A DNA stretch of 64,000 nucleotides. Source: Alteromonas genovensis. GTDB taxonomy: Bacteria; Pseudomonadota; Gammaproteobacteria; Enterobacterales; Alteromonadaceae. The notes beneath the pieces were generated by a model. That model was not told where the DNA came from. It did not search any database and saw nothing but the letters and a program-made list of their open reading frames with translations. The position numbers were made by a program, and so were the translations under genes. Every line of letters begins with the position of its first letter. The first letter of the stretch is position 1. Shown in pieces: positions 17,332 through 27,302 of the stretch. The stretch covers positions 106,316 to 170,315 of the forward strand of contig NZ_JAAAWO010000010.1 in the NCBI RefSeq assembly GCF_010500895.1. The letters run 5' to 3'.

Positions 17332-19131
17332 TTACTCAACGGCAAACATGCTTTCAGGCATAGACATTAGGTTGTCTGCACCTGACTGCATCGCCGATAC
17401 TAGTGAGCGCGTGCGAGTAAGCAAACGGTCAAAGTAGAAGCCTGTAGTCAGTATTTTACTCTTATAATACTCAGTTTCTGTGCTTCCGGCATCAAGCTGC
17501 TCTTGCGCTTTAACTGCCATACGAAGCCAGAAGTAACCTACTGTGACATAACCTGAATACATAAGGTAATCTACTGACGCCGCGCCAATTTCATCTGGGT
17601 TAGACGCCGCAACTTTACCGATATCCATGGTTACTTGCTGCCATTCATCGAGGTGAGAATTAAGGGCGTTTGTCCACGCGCTAAACTGTGCATTGTCACG
17701 AAGTGAGTTACAGTAATCGCGAACTTCCTGAACAAACACATTGAGCAATTCACCGTTAGAACCCATCACCTTGCGGCCAAGTAGATCCACTGCCTGAATA
17801 CCCGTGGTTCCTTCATACATAGTACAAATACGCGTGTCACGTGCAAGCTGCTCCATGCCCCACTCTTTAATGAAACCATGGCCGCCGTAAACCTGCATAC
17901 CATAGCTTGTGGTTTCCTGTGCAGTTTCAGTCAAAAACGCTTTAACAATCGGCGTCAAGAATGCAAGTTTTGCTTCTGCTGTTTGCTTGGCAACTTCATC
18001 GTCGCAGTAAAGCGTTACGTCTACCATTTGCATGCAATACGCAGCTAAAGCACGGTTACCTTCGGCAAATGCTTTTTGCGTTAATAGCATACGACGCACG
18101 TCTGGGTGCACAATAATAGGATCCGCAGGACCGTCTGGGTTCTTGCGCCCTGTCATTGAACGAAATTGCACTCTGTCTTTGGCATACTTAAGCGCACCTT
18201 GGAAAGACGCCTCTGATGCCGCCAAACCTTCAAGGCCAGTGCCGATACGTGCAGTATTCATAAAGGTAAACATACAGTTTAAGCCGCGGTTAGGAGGACC
18301 AATCAGGAACCCTTTCGCGCCATCGAAGTTGATTACGCACGTCGCGCTCGCTTTGATGCCCATTTTATGTTCGATACTGCCGCAGCTTACTGCGTTTCTA
18401 TCTTGCTTCTCGCCGTCGTCAGACACGTTGAATTTAGGAACAACGAATAACGAAATACCTTTTGTGCCTTCTGGCGCATCCGGTAAACGCGCAAGCACAA
18501 TGTGTACGATATTTTCAGACATATCGTGCTCACCAGCAGAGATGAAAATCTTAGTGCCGGTAAGGCTATAACTTCCATCTTCTTGTGGCTCGGCGCGACA
18601 CTTCAGCATACCAAGGTCAGAACCACAGTGCGCTTCTGTAAGACACATGGTACCCGTCCATTCACCGCTGATAAGCTTGTGAAGGAACTTTTCTTGCTGC
18701 TCTTTAGTACCGTGCGCTTTTAATGTTTCCATACAGCCTTGACTTAGGCCTGGGTACATTGCCCACGAGTGGTTGGCACCAGAGAACCATTCAGCAATAA
18801 TAGAAGCCAGAGAGTAAGGAAGATTTTGTCCGCCAAACTCTTCCGGATGCGCCATACTCGGCCAACCGCCTTCTACGTAGGTCTGATAAGCTTCTTTAAA
18901 GCCTTTAGGTGTTGTTACCACACCGTCTTCCCATTTACAGCCTTCTTCATCGCCCGACTGATTAATTGGGGCTAGCGTGTTTTCTGAAAATTTCGCTGCT
19001 TCAGAAAAAATGGCTGATACCAAGTCTTCAGAGGCTTCATCGAAGCCTAGCTTTTGATAGTGACTTTGAAAGTCGAGTAGCTCATGTGTTACAAACATGG
19101 CGTCGCGTTGTGGAGCTTTATAACCTTCCAT
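17332..19131 (-). CDS. Acyl-CoA dehydrogenase (long form, about 600 residues)
   Basis: Flavoprotein that introduces the alpha-beta double bond into acyl-CoA. At 599 residues it belongs to the long bacterial subfamily that includes DmdC-like enzymes, with an extra C-terminal domain. Visible motifs are GTMCLTEAHCGSDLG (FAD/substrate site), the core GTKIFISAGEHD, TARIGTGLEGLAASE and the catalytic-region MYEGTTGIQAVDLLGRKV. It is the last gene of FadB-like, thiolase, dehydrogenase: start 9 bp after the thiolase stop, AGGT upstream. The trio gives dehydrogenation, hydration, oxidation and thiolysis, a complete beta-oxidation set. Substrate chain length cannot be read. Confidence 0.92.
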   Translation of the reverse strand: MEGYKAPQRDAMFVTHELLDFQSHYQKLGFDEASEDLVSAIFSEAAKFSENTLAPINQSGDEEGCKWEDGVVTTPKGFKEAYQTYVEGGWPSMAHPEEFGGQNLPYSLASIIAEWFSGANHSWAMYPGLSQGCMETLKAHGTKEQQEKFLHKLISGEWTGTMCLTEAHCGSDLGMLKCRAEPQEDGSYSLTGTKIFISAGEHDMSENIVHIVLARLPDAPEGTKGISLFVVPKFNVSDDGEKQDRNAVSCGSIEHKMGIKASATCVINFDGAKGFLIGPPNRGLNCMFTFMNTARIGTGLEGLAASEASFQGALKYAKDRVQFRSMTGRKNPDGPADPIIVHPDVRRMLLTQKAFAEGNRALAAYCMQMVDVTLYCDDEVAKQTAEAKLAFLTPIVKAFLTETAQETTSYGMQVYGGHGFIKEWGMEQLARDTRICTMYEGTTGIQAVDLLGRKVMGSNGELLNVFVQEVRDYCNSLRDNAQFSAWTNALNSHLDEWQQVTMDIGKVAASNPDEIGAASVDYLMYSGYVTVGYFWLRMAVKAQEQLDAGSTETEYYKSKILTTGFYFDRLLTRTRSLVSAMQSGADNLMSMPESMFAVE

Positions 19132-19140
19132 ACTAATTAC

Positions 19141-20322
19141 CTATAGAACTTCAAATAAACCAGCAGCGCCCATGCCGCCACCGATACACATAGTGCAAAC
19201 AACAAATTTCGCACCACGTCTTTTACCTTCGATGAGTGAATGACCCACCATACGAGCACCGCTCATGCCATAGGGGTGACCAATAGAAATGGCACCACCG
19301 TTAACGTTTAATAATTCGTCTGGAATGCCCAACTTGTCACGGCAATACAATACCTGTACTGCAAATGCTTCATTAAGCTCCCATAGACCAATGTCGTCCA
19401 TGGTTAATCCATGCTGCTTTAATAGCTTAGGAATGGCAAATACAGGGCCAATTCCCATTTCATCTGGTTCACATCCTGCAACCGCAATCCCGCGATAAAT
19501 ACCAAGGGGTTGCCCTTTGCCTTTTGCCGCAGAGTGCTCATCCATAATAACAGTAGCGCTTGCACCGTCAGATAGCTGGCTTGCATTACCTGCAGTAATA
19601 CACCCGCCTTCAATCACCGGGTTTAAGCTTTGTAAACCTTCTAGTGATGTTTCTGGACGATTGCCTTCATCTTTAGATAAGGTTACTTCGCGTTCGCTTG
19701 TTTCACCGGTCTCTTTATTAAAGAGTGTCTGCGTTGCAGTAATCGGTACGATTTCGTCATCAAACTTGCCTGCTGACTGAGCCGCGGCTGTTCGCATTTG
19801 ACTTTGATAGCCGTACTCGTCTTGCACATCACGACTGATGTTGTATCGCTTTGCAACCACTTCAGCGGTTTGCAGCATAGGCATATAAATATTTTTATGC
19901 TTCGCTACTAATGCTGGGTCTACCGCACGATGCATGTTCATGCTTTTGTTTTGCACTAGTGAAATAGAATCTAAACCGCCAGCAACCATGATGTTGGTAT
20001 CGCCAGTGCGAATAGCATTCGCCGCCGTCGCGATAGCATACATGCCAGAGCTACACTGTCTGTCTAATGTCATTCCAGCAACAGACGTAGGTAGGTCGCC
20101 AGCAAGCGCTGCTAAGCGGCCAATATTCATTCCGCCACTGCCTTGTGTTAGGGCTGCACCCATCACAACATCATCTACGCTTGCTGGATCAATACCAGCG
20201 CGAGAGACTGCATGCTTTATCGCATGCCCGCCTAGTGAAGGCGCAGGTAGATTATTGAGCGCGCCTTTGTAGGCACGGCCAATTGGTGTTCTTGCGGTAC
20301 TAACAATTACTGCATCACGCAT
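19141..20322 (-). CDS. Acetyl-CoA C-acyltransferase (thiolase)
   Basis: A 393-residue thiolase catalysing CoA-dependent cleavage of 3-ketoacyl-CoA. The acylated cysteine is C90 in LDRQCSSGM. The second block [11 protein letters not shown] carries the catalytic His, and the C-terminal [13 protein letters not shown] carries the proton-shuttling Cys. The length is typical. It lies 11 bp after the FadB-like gene with AAGGA before the ATG, and 9 bp before the dehydrogenase, so it is the middle gene of a beta-oxidation operon. Confidence 0.94.
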   Translation of the reverse strand: MRDAVIVSTARTPIGRAYKGALNNLPAPSLGGHAIKHAVSRAGIDPASVDDVVMGAALTQGSGGMNIGRLAALAGDLPTSVAGMTLDRQCSSGMYAIATAANAIRTGDTNIMVAGGLDSISLVQNKSMNMHRAVDPALVAKHKNIYMPMLQTAEVVAKRYNISRDVQDEYGYQSQMRTAAAQSAGKFDDEIVPITATQTLFNKETGETSEREVTLSKDEGNRPETSLEGLQSLNPVIEGGCITAGNASQLSDGASATVIMDEHSAAKGKGQPLGIYRGIAVAGCEPDEMGIGPVFAIPKLLKQHGLTMDDIGLWELNEAFAVQVLYCRDKLGIPDELLNVNGGAISIGHPYGMSGARMVGHSLIEGKRRGAKFVVCTMCIGGGMGAAGLFEVL

Positions 20323-20333
20323 AGTATTGTTCC

Positions 20334-22454
20334 TTATTTTTTATAGTGCTTAAAACTGCCGCCTTCTTGCGCCAATTTTACAAGTAAATCGCTAGGCTCT
20401 AGCCACATTTTTCCGTAGTCGCCAAGTTGGTCACGGTATGTAGTTAACTTATCGAGAATAGTCTGAAGCCCTACTTCATCTGCATACTGCATAGGACCAC
20501 CACGGAACACAGGGAAGCCATAGCCGTAGACGTAAATCACATCAATATCGCTAGACTTAGCAGCAATGCCTTCTTCTAGAATACAGGCACCTTCATTGAT
20601 AAGAGAAAACATGACTCGCACCAAAATCTCATCATCGCTGATGTCAGAGCGCTGCTCTACGCCGAGTCTCTGTGCTTCCTTCTTCGCAATATCGAGTACT
20701 TCAGGGTCAGGAATAGGAACGCGACTGCCCGGTTCATAGTTATAGGTTCCGCGACCAGTTTTCAGGCCATTGCGATCCATTTCTACCAAGCGGTCGGCAA
20801 CAGCGCCGTATGCCGGGTCGTGCGCAATATGTTCTTGGCGAGACTGGCGAACGTAGTAACCAATATCAAGCCCAGCCATATCGCCCATTGTAAACGGCCC
20901 CATGGGCATGCCGAAATCGGTAAGCACTTTGTCCACTTGCTCTGGTGAAGCGCCTTCTAACAATAAGCGGTTCGCTTCTCGTCCGTATGGTTCAATCATT
21001 CGATTGCCAACAAAACCAAAGCAAACACCCACTAGCACCGCGACCTTTTTGATGCGCTTAGCCATCTTCATGCAGGTTTTAATAACCTCAGGTGACGTCT
21101 TCTCAGCTTTGACCACTTCGAGCAAACGCATGACATTAGCAGGAGAGAAGAAGTGAAGCCCAATGACGTCTTGTGGTCGAGATGTTGAGGTAGCAATTTC
21201 ATCGATATCAAGTGTAGATGTATTAGAAGCTAAAATAGCGCCTGGCTTACATACTCTATCTAGCGTTGAGAATACCGTCTTTTTCACTTCCATCTTTTCA
21301 AACACAGCTTCAATCACTAAATCTACGTCACTTAAGTCATCGTAGGTGGTTGTGCCACTAAGCAGTGCCATGCGAGATTCAACTTGTTCTTGCGTAAGCT
21401 TTCCTTTTTTAGCGCTGTTTTCGTAATTTTTGCGAATAAGAGCAAGCCCTTTCTGTAAGGCTTCTTCTTTAAGCTCGAGCATCGTTACTGGGATGCCTGC
21501 ATTGGCGAAGTTCATCGCAATACCGCCGCCCATGGTTCCAGCGCCTATAATGGCTACCTTCTCAATAGCGCGCTCAGGTGTTGATTTATCGAAGTCACTG
21601 ACATGACCCGCCGCGCGCTCTGCAAAGAAAAAGTGCTGCTGCGCTCGCGCTTGTGGCGTGTTCATGCACTCCATAAACAACTTGCCTTCATTTTTAAGGC
21701 CATCTTCGAAAGCCAACGTGTAGGCGCCGCGAACCGCTTCGATACATTTAAGCGGTGCGAAAAATCCTTTTGATGCTTTTTTCGTTTGAGCGACTACAGC
21801 GTCAAAAACGGCTTGTGTTCCATCAGACATTGTTAAGGAAATATCACAGGTACGCTTAATAGCCGTTGCACCACCTAAAGACGCTAAATACGCTTTGGTA
21901 TCTTCTAAGAGGTGTTCAGGCTTATCTGATATCTTGTCAAAAACGCCTGGTAATTTGAGTACAGAAGTGGGCTTACCTGTCACTATCATTGTTAAGGCTG
22001 TTTGCGCGTCTGCCAAGCGAGGTAAACGCTGCGTTCCGCCAGCGCCTGGTAAAATACCTAGATTAACTTCTGGAAGACCCACTTTATTGTCGGCAAACGT
22101 GATGCGATGGTGGCATGCTAAGGCAACTTCTAAACCGCCGCCAAACGCTGGCCCCGGTAAAACGGCAACGACCGGCTTTGACGCGTTTTCAATCTTCTCT
22201 AGTACTTCAGGTAAGTTTGGTGATAAATCACCGCCTGCAAATTCACTGATATCGGCGCCACCTGAAAATATTGGCAGAGCGGATGTCACCACAATAGCTT
22301 TCACACCACTGTCGTTAATCGCTTGTTCAATGCCGCCTATTAGGCCTACGCGAAGTGCTCGAGAGAGTGCGTTAACTGGTGCACTCTGCATAGTAAGCGT
22401 GGCAACACCCTGCTGCACATCATACGCTACTGCTTTGTTATCCGTCTGAGTCAT
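20334..22454 (-). CDS. Enoyl-CoA hydratase / 3-hydroxyacyl-CoA dehydrogenase fusion (FadB/FadJ-like)
   Basis: Bifunctional beta-oxidation protein, 706 residues. The N-terminal crotonase domain (about 10-190) has SGGADISEF for the oxyanion hole and [18 protein letters not shown] with the catalytic Glu. The NAD-binding domain begins about residue 300 ([18 protein letters not shown]). The C-terminal dehydrogenase domains contain [17 protein letters not shown] with the catalytic His. Two candidate ATGs are two codons apart. AGGA overlaps the first and lies 7 nt before the second, so I set the start at 22454. It is the first gene of the operon; a haloalkane dehalogenase diverges upstream. Confidence 0.93.
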   Translation of the reverse strand: MTQTDNKAVAYDVQQGVATLTMQSAPVNALSRALRVGLIGGIEQAINDSGVKAIVVTSALPIFSGGADISEFAGGDLSPNLPEVLEKIENASKPVVAVLPGPAFGGGLEVALACHHRITFADNKVGLPEVNLGILPGAGGTQRLPRLADAQTALTMIVTGKPTSVLKLPGVFDKISDKPEHLLEDTKAYLASLGGATAIKRTCDISLTMSDGTQAVFDAVVAQTKKASKGFFAPLKCIEAVRGAYTLAFEDGLKNEGKLFMECMNTPQARAQQHFFFAERAAGHVSDFDKSTPERAIEKVAIIGAGTMGGGIAMNFANAGIPVTMLELKEEALQKGLALIRKNYENSAKKGKLTQEQVESRMALLSGTTTYDDLSDVDLVIEAVFEKMEVKKTVFSTLDRVCKPGAILASNTSTLDIDEIATSTSRPQDVIGLHFFSPANVMRLLEVVKAEKTSPEVIKTCMKMAKRIKKVAVLVGVCFGFVGNRMIEPYGREANRLLLEGASPEQVDKVLTDFGMPMGPFTMGDMAGLDIGYYVRQSRQEHIAHDPAYGAVADRLVEMDRNGLKTGRGTYNYEPGSRVPIPDPEVLDIAKKEAQRLGVEQRSDISDDEILVRVMFSLINEGACILEEGIAAKSSDIDVIYVYGYGFPVFRGGPMQYADEVGLQTILDKLTTYRDQLGDYGKMWLEPSDLLVKLAQEGGSFKHYKK

Positions 22455-22697
22455 AACCATATCCTGTTTATCACGTTAACCGGATGTTATTGCAGTGTTG
22501 CCAATCATCCAAGTTTATTGGTGTTATAGACATTTATCACAATATTTAATACGGCAACGAAACCCTGTTTTTTCATCGGATCCGCTTTCACGCTAGGCAA
22601 TACAGGAGTTACAGATTAATTGACAGAATGAGATAAGGGTGTTTTTGTTATCATATCGTTAATTATTTTACATTTAATTTACAGGGACAAGTAAGCT

Positions 22698-23603
22698 ATG
22701 CAGATACTGAAAACACCTGAAAGCGCCTTTTCGAATATCTCTGATTTTCCGTACGAACCACAGTATGTTCAAGTAACCGATACCGTTAGTAGCGAACTGT
22801 CCATGGCCTACTACCAAGCAGGTCCGACTGACGGTCATCCCGTTGTTTTACTACACGGTGAACCAACTTGGGCTTATCTCTATCGAAAGATGATCCCCAT
22901 TTTAGCTGATGCAGGCTTCAACGTGCTTGCACCCGACCTTATTGGGTTTGGTCGTTCAGACAAACCTACACGCAGCAGTGACTATACCTATGCAAGGCAC
23001 TTAATTTGGGTACGAGAATGGTTTAACCAAGTCGTAAGACAACCCGCTACGCTGTTCTGTCAAGATTGGGGAGGCCTATTAGGTCTTCGACTTGTGGCAG
23101 ATATGCCTGAGCGATTTTGTGGTGTAGTGGCTGCAAATACCGGGCTACCCACGGGCGACCAAAAACCCAGTAAGGCGTTTACAGCATGGCGTCGATTTTC
23201 TCAAGACGTACCGGAGTTTCCAACCTCAGATATCATTGATAAAGGCACAGTAACCGACTTATCAGATAGTGTGAAAGCGGCTTACGACGCACCATTCCCT
23301 GATGAGACATATAAAGTAGGCGCAAGAATGTTTCCCCTATTGGTCCCTACACAACCCGACAGCACAGACTCTCAAGCCAATCGAAACGCTTGGCAGTCGC
23401 TTAAGCTGTTCAACAAACCCTTTATGACCGCCTTTAGCGATAGCGATCCTGTGACAGCAGGCGGTGACAAATTTATGCAGCACACCATTTTAGGCTGCAA
23501 GGGAATAGCACACACCACAATTAAATCTGGTGGTCACTTTTTACAAGAGGACAAGGGTGAAGAATTAGCTCAGGTTCTTATTTCATTTATTAACAATTAC
23601 TAG
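22698..23603 (+). CDS. Haloalkane dehalogenase
   Basis: A 301-residue alpha/beta hydrolase that replaces halogen on alkyl halides with hydroxyl. Family markers are HGEPTWAYLYRKM (residues 53-65), the nucleophile D123 in CQDWGG with the halide-stabilising W124, the acid region FSDSDPV (D248/D250) and the catalytic His280 in SGGHFLQEDKGEE. HGEPTW and CQDWGG fit haloalkane dehalogenase subfamily I better than epoxide hydrolases. It diverges from the beta-oxidation operon (243 bp apart) and is followed 43 bp later by an SDR, so it may feed a haloalkane-derived alcohol into oxidation (inference). Natural substrate unknown. Confidence 0.87.
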   Translation: MQILKTPESAFSNISDFPYEPQYVQVTDTVSSELSMAYYQAGPTDGHPVVLLHGEPTWAYLYRKMIPILADAGFNVLAPDLIGFGRSDKPTRSSDYTYARHLIWVREWFNQVVRQPATLFCQDWGGLLGLRLVADMPERFCGVVAANTGLPTGDQKPSKAFTAWRRFSQDVPEFPTSDIIDKGTVTDLSDSVKAAYDAPFPDETYKVGARMFPLLVPTQPDSTDSQANRNAWQSLKLFNKPFMTAFSDSDPVTAGGDKFMQHTILGCKGIAHTTIKSGGHFLQEDKGEELAQVLISFINNY

Positions 23604-23646
23604 GGCGTATTGACCTAGGTATTTCAGAACACATTAAGGAAACATC

Positions 23647-24411
23647 ATGGATTCACTACTTAACTTTACCGACCACGTTGTGCTGATTACTGGGGCAGGC
23701 AGCGGGTTTGGCCGGCTTTTGGCGACAGGGCTTGCACATCGCGGTGCAAAACTTGTGCTCAGCGACATAAATGAAGCGTCGCTCAACTCGGTAAAAAATG
23801 AACTTGAAAGTGTTACCGATGTGGTGAGCATCGCAGGCAACATTGCAGATGAAAGTCTAAATAAGGCGCTGGTAGACGCGGCGTTAGAGAAATTTGGTCG
23901 CTTGGATATTGCCGTCAATAACGCAGGTATTGCTCACACGCCAGCGCCCGTTCATGAAATGACTGAGGCCATCATGGATAGTCAGTTTGGGGTTAATGTT
24001 AAAGGCGTGATGTTTGGCATGAAATACCAAATTCCTGCCATGCTCACTCAAGAAAAGGGCCATGTGTTAAACGTGAGTTCTCTTGCAGGTCTTGGCGGCG
24101 CTCCGAAAGGCGCAGCCTACGCAGCAGCAAAGCATGCCGTTGCCGGCATCACTCGCACCGCAGCAGTAGAATATGGGAGAAAAAATGTGCGTGTAAATGC
24201 AATATGCCCATTTTACAGCCCAACCAACATTCTAAATGTGGACGGGTATAATACACCAGAGGCCCAAGCTCAACTTGGTCAGGGCAGCCCAATGAAGCGC
24301 CTAGGAGAGCCACAGGAAATAGTTAACACTATGATGCTAATGCTGTCTCCTGGGAACAGCTATATGAACGGCCAAACTATAGCAGTAGATGGCGGCGTCA
24401 CCGCTTGGTAA
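23647..24411 (+). CDS. Short-chain dehydrogenase/reductase (SDR)
   Basis: Classical SDR of 254 residues. The NAD(P) motif GAGSGFG is at about 16-22, with an Asp after beta2 (LSDINE) that favours NAD. NNAG, the catalytic Ser in NVSSLAG and YAAAKH (Tyr/Lys) are all present, and the C-terminal GQTIAVDGG is standard. Start: ATG with AAGGA 7 nt upstream. It follows the haloalkane dehalogenase on the same strand, consistent with oxidation of the alcohol product, but SDR substrates cannot be inferred from sequence alone. Confidence 0.91.
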   Translation: MDSLLNFTDHVVLITGAGSGFGRLLATGLAHRGAKLVLSDINEASLNSVKNELESVTDVVSIAGNIADESLNKALVDAALEKFGRLDIAVNNAGIAHTPAPVHEMTEAIMDSQFGVNVKGVMFGMKYQIPAMLTQEKGHVLNVSSLAGLGGAPKGAAYAAAKHAVAGITRTAAVEYGRKNVRVNAICPFYSPTNILNVDGYNTPEAQAQLGQGSPMKRLGEPQEIVNTMMLMLSPGNSYMNGQTIAVDGGVTAW

Positions 24412-24686
24412 GAGGCTTCACCGCGAATAAAGAGCGGCGTCATCGCAAGACAAAAAAGCCGCTGTATTGCCTAGCATACAGTATAAATTTTCATACCACG
24501 GTATGAGCCACTCTATTTTGTTTTAAATCCATTTTAGTTGTAATGGAGATCAACAAACAAAGTCTGACGAAAGAGGCGAGTGCAACCGCCTCTGACGTCT
24601 TTTCTCTCTCGGTTAGTGCACCCAAATCTGTAATAAAATGCTGCAATAAACCGGAGGCTGAACTAAACATTATAAGAGAGCCAATG

Positions 24687-24962
24687 ATGAAAACACTTAT
24701 TAGCATGATGTTGCTTAGTGCTTGTTTAGCGGCTGCCCTTTTTCCTCATAATTTGGCTGCAGCAGAAGATGCAAAGCACCAGCCAAACCTCAATAGTTCA
24801 GAGCAAGTGCAACCGATTTTCAAAAAAATTCGACGCAGCTCTAATTACCTATCTAACCGTGTATCGCAACGTATTATCACTCCGCGAAATAGTAAAACGT
24901 CGTTAAAGCAGGCCCATCTTATTCATACAGCGTTGCCATACACATTGTCGCAACCTGAGTAA
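24687..24962 (+). CDS. Small exported protein of unknown function
   Basis: A 91-residue protein starting MKTLISMMLLSACLAAALF, a plausible signal peptide with cleavage after about residue 26 (NLAAA). The mature part is basic and polar (KKIRRSSNYLSNRVSQRI) with no motif I recognise. AGAGAG lies 6 nt before the ATG at 24687; an ATG three bases earlier is closer. The open frame extends to 24543 but the signal peptide argues for the internal start. It could be a spurious frame, so confidence is moderate. Confidence 0.45.
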   Translation: MKTLISMMLLSACLAAALFPHNLAAAEDAKHQPNLNSSEQVQPIFKKIRRSSNYLSNRVSQRIITPRNSKTSLKQAHLIHTALPYTLSQPE

Positions 24963-25118
24963 GTCGTAAACTTCATTATTCTAAACTCTTCAGACTTACT
25001 GTTTTGGCTGTTGTAATTAACAGCCCTGGTTAATCAGTCAACTGATACATTTTAACATAACGCATATCTTGCCCTACTCGCTTTACTCGCCTGTCAGCCT
25101 GATGTTTAACACAGACAT

Positions 25119-25143
25119 AAAAAAGCCCACAGTAATGTGGGCT
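25119..25143 (-). terminator. Intrinsic terminator of the MDR/acyl-CoA operon
   Basis: AGCCCAC-AGTAAT-GTGGGCT stem with a T-run on the minus strand, 22 bp past the stop of the reductase gene. Confidence 0.85.
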
Positions 25144-25164
25144 TAGTGGAAGTAGCAAAAATAC

Positions 25165-26139
25165 TTATGGTGTGATGACCATTTTCCCTTTCACTTCCCT
25201 ATTCATAACCTTTGTCATCGCTTTGGTTGCTTGCTCTAGAGGCAAGGCTTCATCAACAACTACTTTTACCTTTCCCTGTACATACCACGTTAGGAGCTCT
25301 TGCATATTTTCGGCAAACCCTTTGGGATCGTGCTGAGTAAACGAGCCCCAAAATACGCCCATTACCGAGTATCCTTTTACCAAGGCTAAGTTTACTGGGA
25401 ACTTAGGTATCTCTCCGCCAGCAAACCCAACAACAAGTAATCTGCCTTCCCACGCCATACTTCTACTACAAGCATGAAAAGTATCACCGCCGACACATTC
25501 ATAAATAACGTCGGCACCTTTTCCGCCCGTCACTTCTTTCAGCGTCTCTTTGAGATCCTTGTCTTTATAATTGATGAGTACATCTGCACCATACTCTTTT
25601 GCTAGGGCAAGCTTTTCTTCTGTAGAACATACTGCAATAACGTTAGCCCCCATTGTTTTACCAATTTGAACGGCCGCTAAGCCGGTGCCACCAGCTGCAC
25701 CTGTCACAACCAGCGTCTCGCCAGGCTGTAACTTCGCACGCTGTTTTAAGGCATGGTGAGCAGTAGCATGAGCAGTAACAAGCGCCGCACCTTCATTCAC
25801 ATGAATAGGGTCTGGTAACGGCATAACGTGGCTTGCTTTCACAGCTACTTTTTCAGCATAACCGCCCAGATTAGAGAGCGCGATAACCCGTTGTCCTTCT
25901 TTGACGTGACTGACTCCCTCACCCACTTCACAGACAATGCCAGCCACCTCGTTGCCAGGAATAAACGGAAAGTCAGGTTGCATTTGATACAGGCCTTGTA
26001 CCAAGAGCCCATCTGGAAAGTTAACCCCTGCCGCCTGAACATCAACAACAACATGCCCAGGTTTTGCTACAGGATCGGCAACGTCTTTTACACGTAAATC
26101 ATCTACTGGCCCAAAGGCTTCACATACAATCGCTTTCAT
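25165..26139 (-). CDS. Zinc-independent MDR oxidoreductase (quinone-oxidoreductase-like)
   Basis: A 324-residue medium-chain reductase of the NADPH:quinone oxidoreductase type. It starts MKAIVCEAFGP and contains AGVNFPDGLLVQGLYQ, FIPGNEVAGIV and the nucleotide motif VTGAAGGTGLAAVQIG. The zinc-ligand Cys/His pattern of alcohol dehydrogenases is absent. An upstream in-frame ATG at 26193 would add 18 residues; I chose 26139 because GGAGA sits just before it and the protein then starts at the family's usual place. It is the last gene of the run histidine phosphatase, dehydrogenase, phosphotransferase, reductase. Confidence 0.9.
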   Translation of the reverse strand: MKAIVCEAFGPVDDLRVKDVADPVAKPGHVVVDVQAAGVNFPDGLLVQGLYQMQPDFPFIPGNEVAGIVCEVGEGVSHVKEGQRVIALSNLGGYAEKVAVKASHVMPLPDPIHVNEGAALVTAHATAHHALKQRAKLQPGETLVVTGAAGGTGLAAVQIGKTMGANVIAVCSTEEKLALAKEYGADVLINYKDKDLKETLKEVTGGKGADVIYECVGGDTFHACSRSMAWEGRLLVVGFAGGEIPKFPVNLALVKGYSVMGVFWGSFTQHDPKGFAENMQELLTWYVQGKVKVVVDEALPLEQATKAMTKVMNREVKGKMVITP

Positions 26140-26231
26140 CTTTTCTCCGTATTCTGTTTTCTCTATGTGTTCGGCGAAAAAACCAAAACGCATTACCCCG
26201 AGGGTTAAATCATAGAAAACAAGTGTGTCTG

Positions 26232-27293
26232 TTATTCACTGTCTTGGTGTATGGTTTGATTCGCTATTTGCGCTAGAGGACGTACCATCGCCCCCAACTG
26301 CATCGCTTTCTCACTAGATGCATTACCATCGTGAGCGCGCTTCACTACGCCTTGCAAAATAGCGGCGAGTCGGAAAAAACTGAACGCGAGATAAAACGTC
26401 CAATTATCAATTTTTCCCATATTCCGTCGTTTACAGTAAGCATCTATATACGCTTTTTCTGAAGGGATACCCAAAGCCTCGCGATCTAGCCCTCCTAACC
26501 CTGCTGCGTGAGCAATGTCTGAGGGAAGGCGCAGCTGCATGCACTGATACGCTAAGTCTGAATAAGGGTGTCCCAGTGTAGACAGCTCCCAATCAAGTAC
26601 AGCTATTACCCTAGGTTGCTTGGTATCAGACATATCAAACATCATGTTGTCGAGTCTAAAGTCGCCATGGACCAACGAGACCTGTCCATCATCATCAGGC
26701 AAATTAGCTTCTAAATAACTAATTAGCTCTTCAATTTCTTTAATATGCTCTAGCTCTGACGCTCGGTATTGTTTAGTCCAGCGACTTAACTGGCGTTCAA
26801 AATAACTGCCGGGCTTTCCATAATCGCTCAGCCCTGCAGATTGAACATCGACGCTGTGCAATGACGCAAGCACTCTGTTCATTTCATCATACATCGCCTT
26901 ACGGGTGCTGGAAGTAGCAATCTCAGGCAGCGCACTATTCCAAAAAATATCACCGTCAACATGGGCCATGATATAAAACATACTGCCGATAATATCTGGG
27001 TCTTCGCACAGGTGATATGCCTTAGGAACCGGTACTTCAGAATTTTGCAGCGCATTAATCACTCTGAATTCGCGGTCTACCGCATGCGCTGATTTAAGCA
27101 GCTTTCCCGGAGGCTGGCGCCGTAAAACAAAGGTGCCATTGTCAGTAAGTAGCTTGAAAGTCGGGTTCGACTGGCCGCCAGAAAACTTTTCAGCCTCTTG
27201 AATGTGCCCTATTTCTGGGCACGCGGTAGTTAGGTAAGTGTTTAATACCGCTAAATCTAACATATGAGGTGCAGTCGTGTTTTGTGCAGTCAA
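26232..27293 (-). CDS. APH-like phosphotransferase (ACAD10/11-associated type)
   Basis: A 353-residue aminoglycoside-phosphotransferase-fold protein. The kinase-like motifs are the catalytic loop VHGDFRLDNMMFD and the metal-binding VLDWELSTLGHPYSDLAYQCM. FVLRRQPPGKLLKSAHAVDREF near the N-terminus provides the ATP-binding Lys. Proteins of this subfamily are found beside or fused to acyl-CoA dehydrogenases, as in mammalian ACAD10/ACAD11, which act on 4-hydroxyacyl-CoA by phosphorylation then elimination. Here the dehydrogenase gene is 9 bp upstream, matching that pairing. The substrate assignment is by analogy. Confidence 0.88.
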   Translation of the reverse strand: MTAQNTTAPHMLDLAVLNTYLTTACPEIGHIQEAEKFSGGQSNPTFKLLTDNGTFVLRRQPPGKLLKSAHAVDREFRVINALQNSEVPVPKAYHLCEDPDIIGSMFYIMAHVDGDIFWNSALPEIATSSTRKAMYDEMNRVLASLHSVDVQSAGLSDYGKPGSYFERQLSRWTKQYRASELEHIKEIEELISYLEANLPDDDGQVSLVHGDFRLDNMMFDMSDTKQPRVIAVLDWELSTLGHPYSDLAYQCMQLRLPSDIAHAAGLGGLDREALGIPSEKAYIDAYCKRRNMGKIDNWTFYLAFSFFRLAAILQGVVKRAHDGNASSEKAMQLGAMVRPLAQIANQTIHQDSE

Positions 27294-27302
27294 AACAGCT
27301 CC

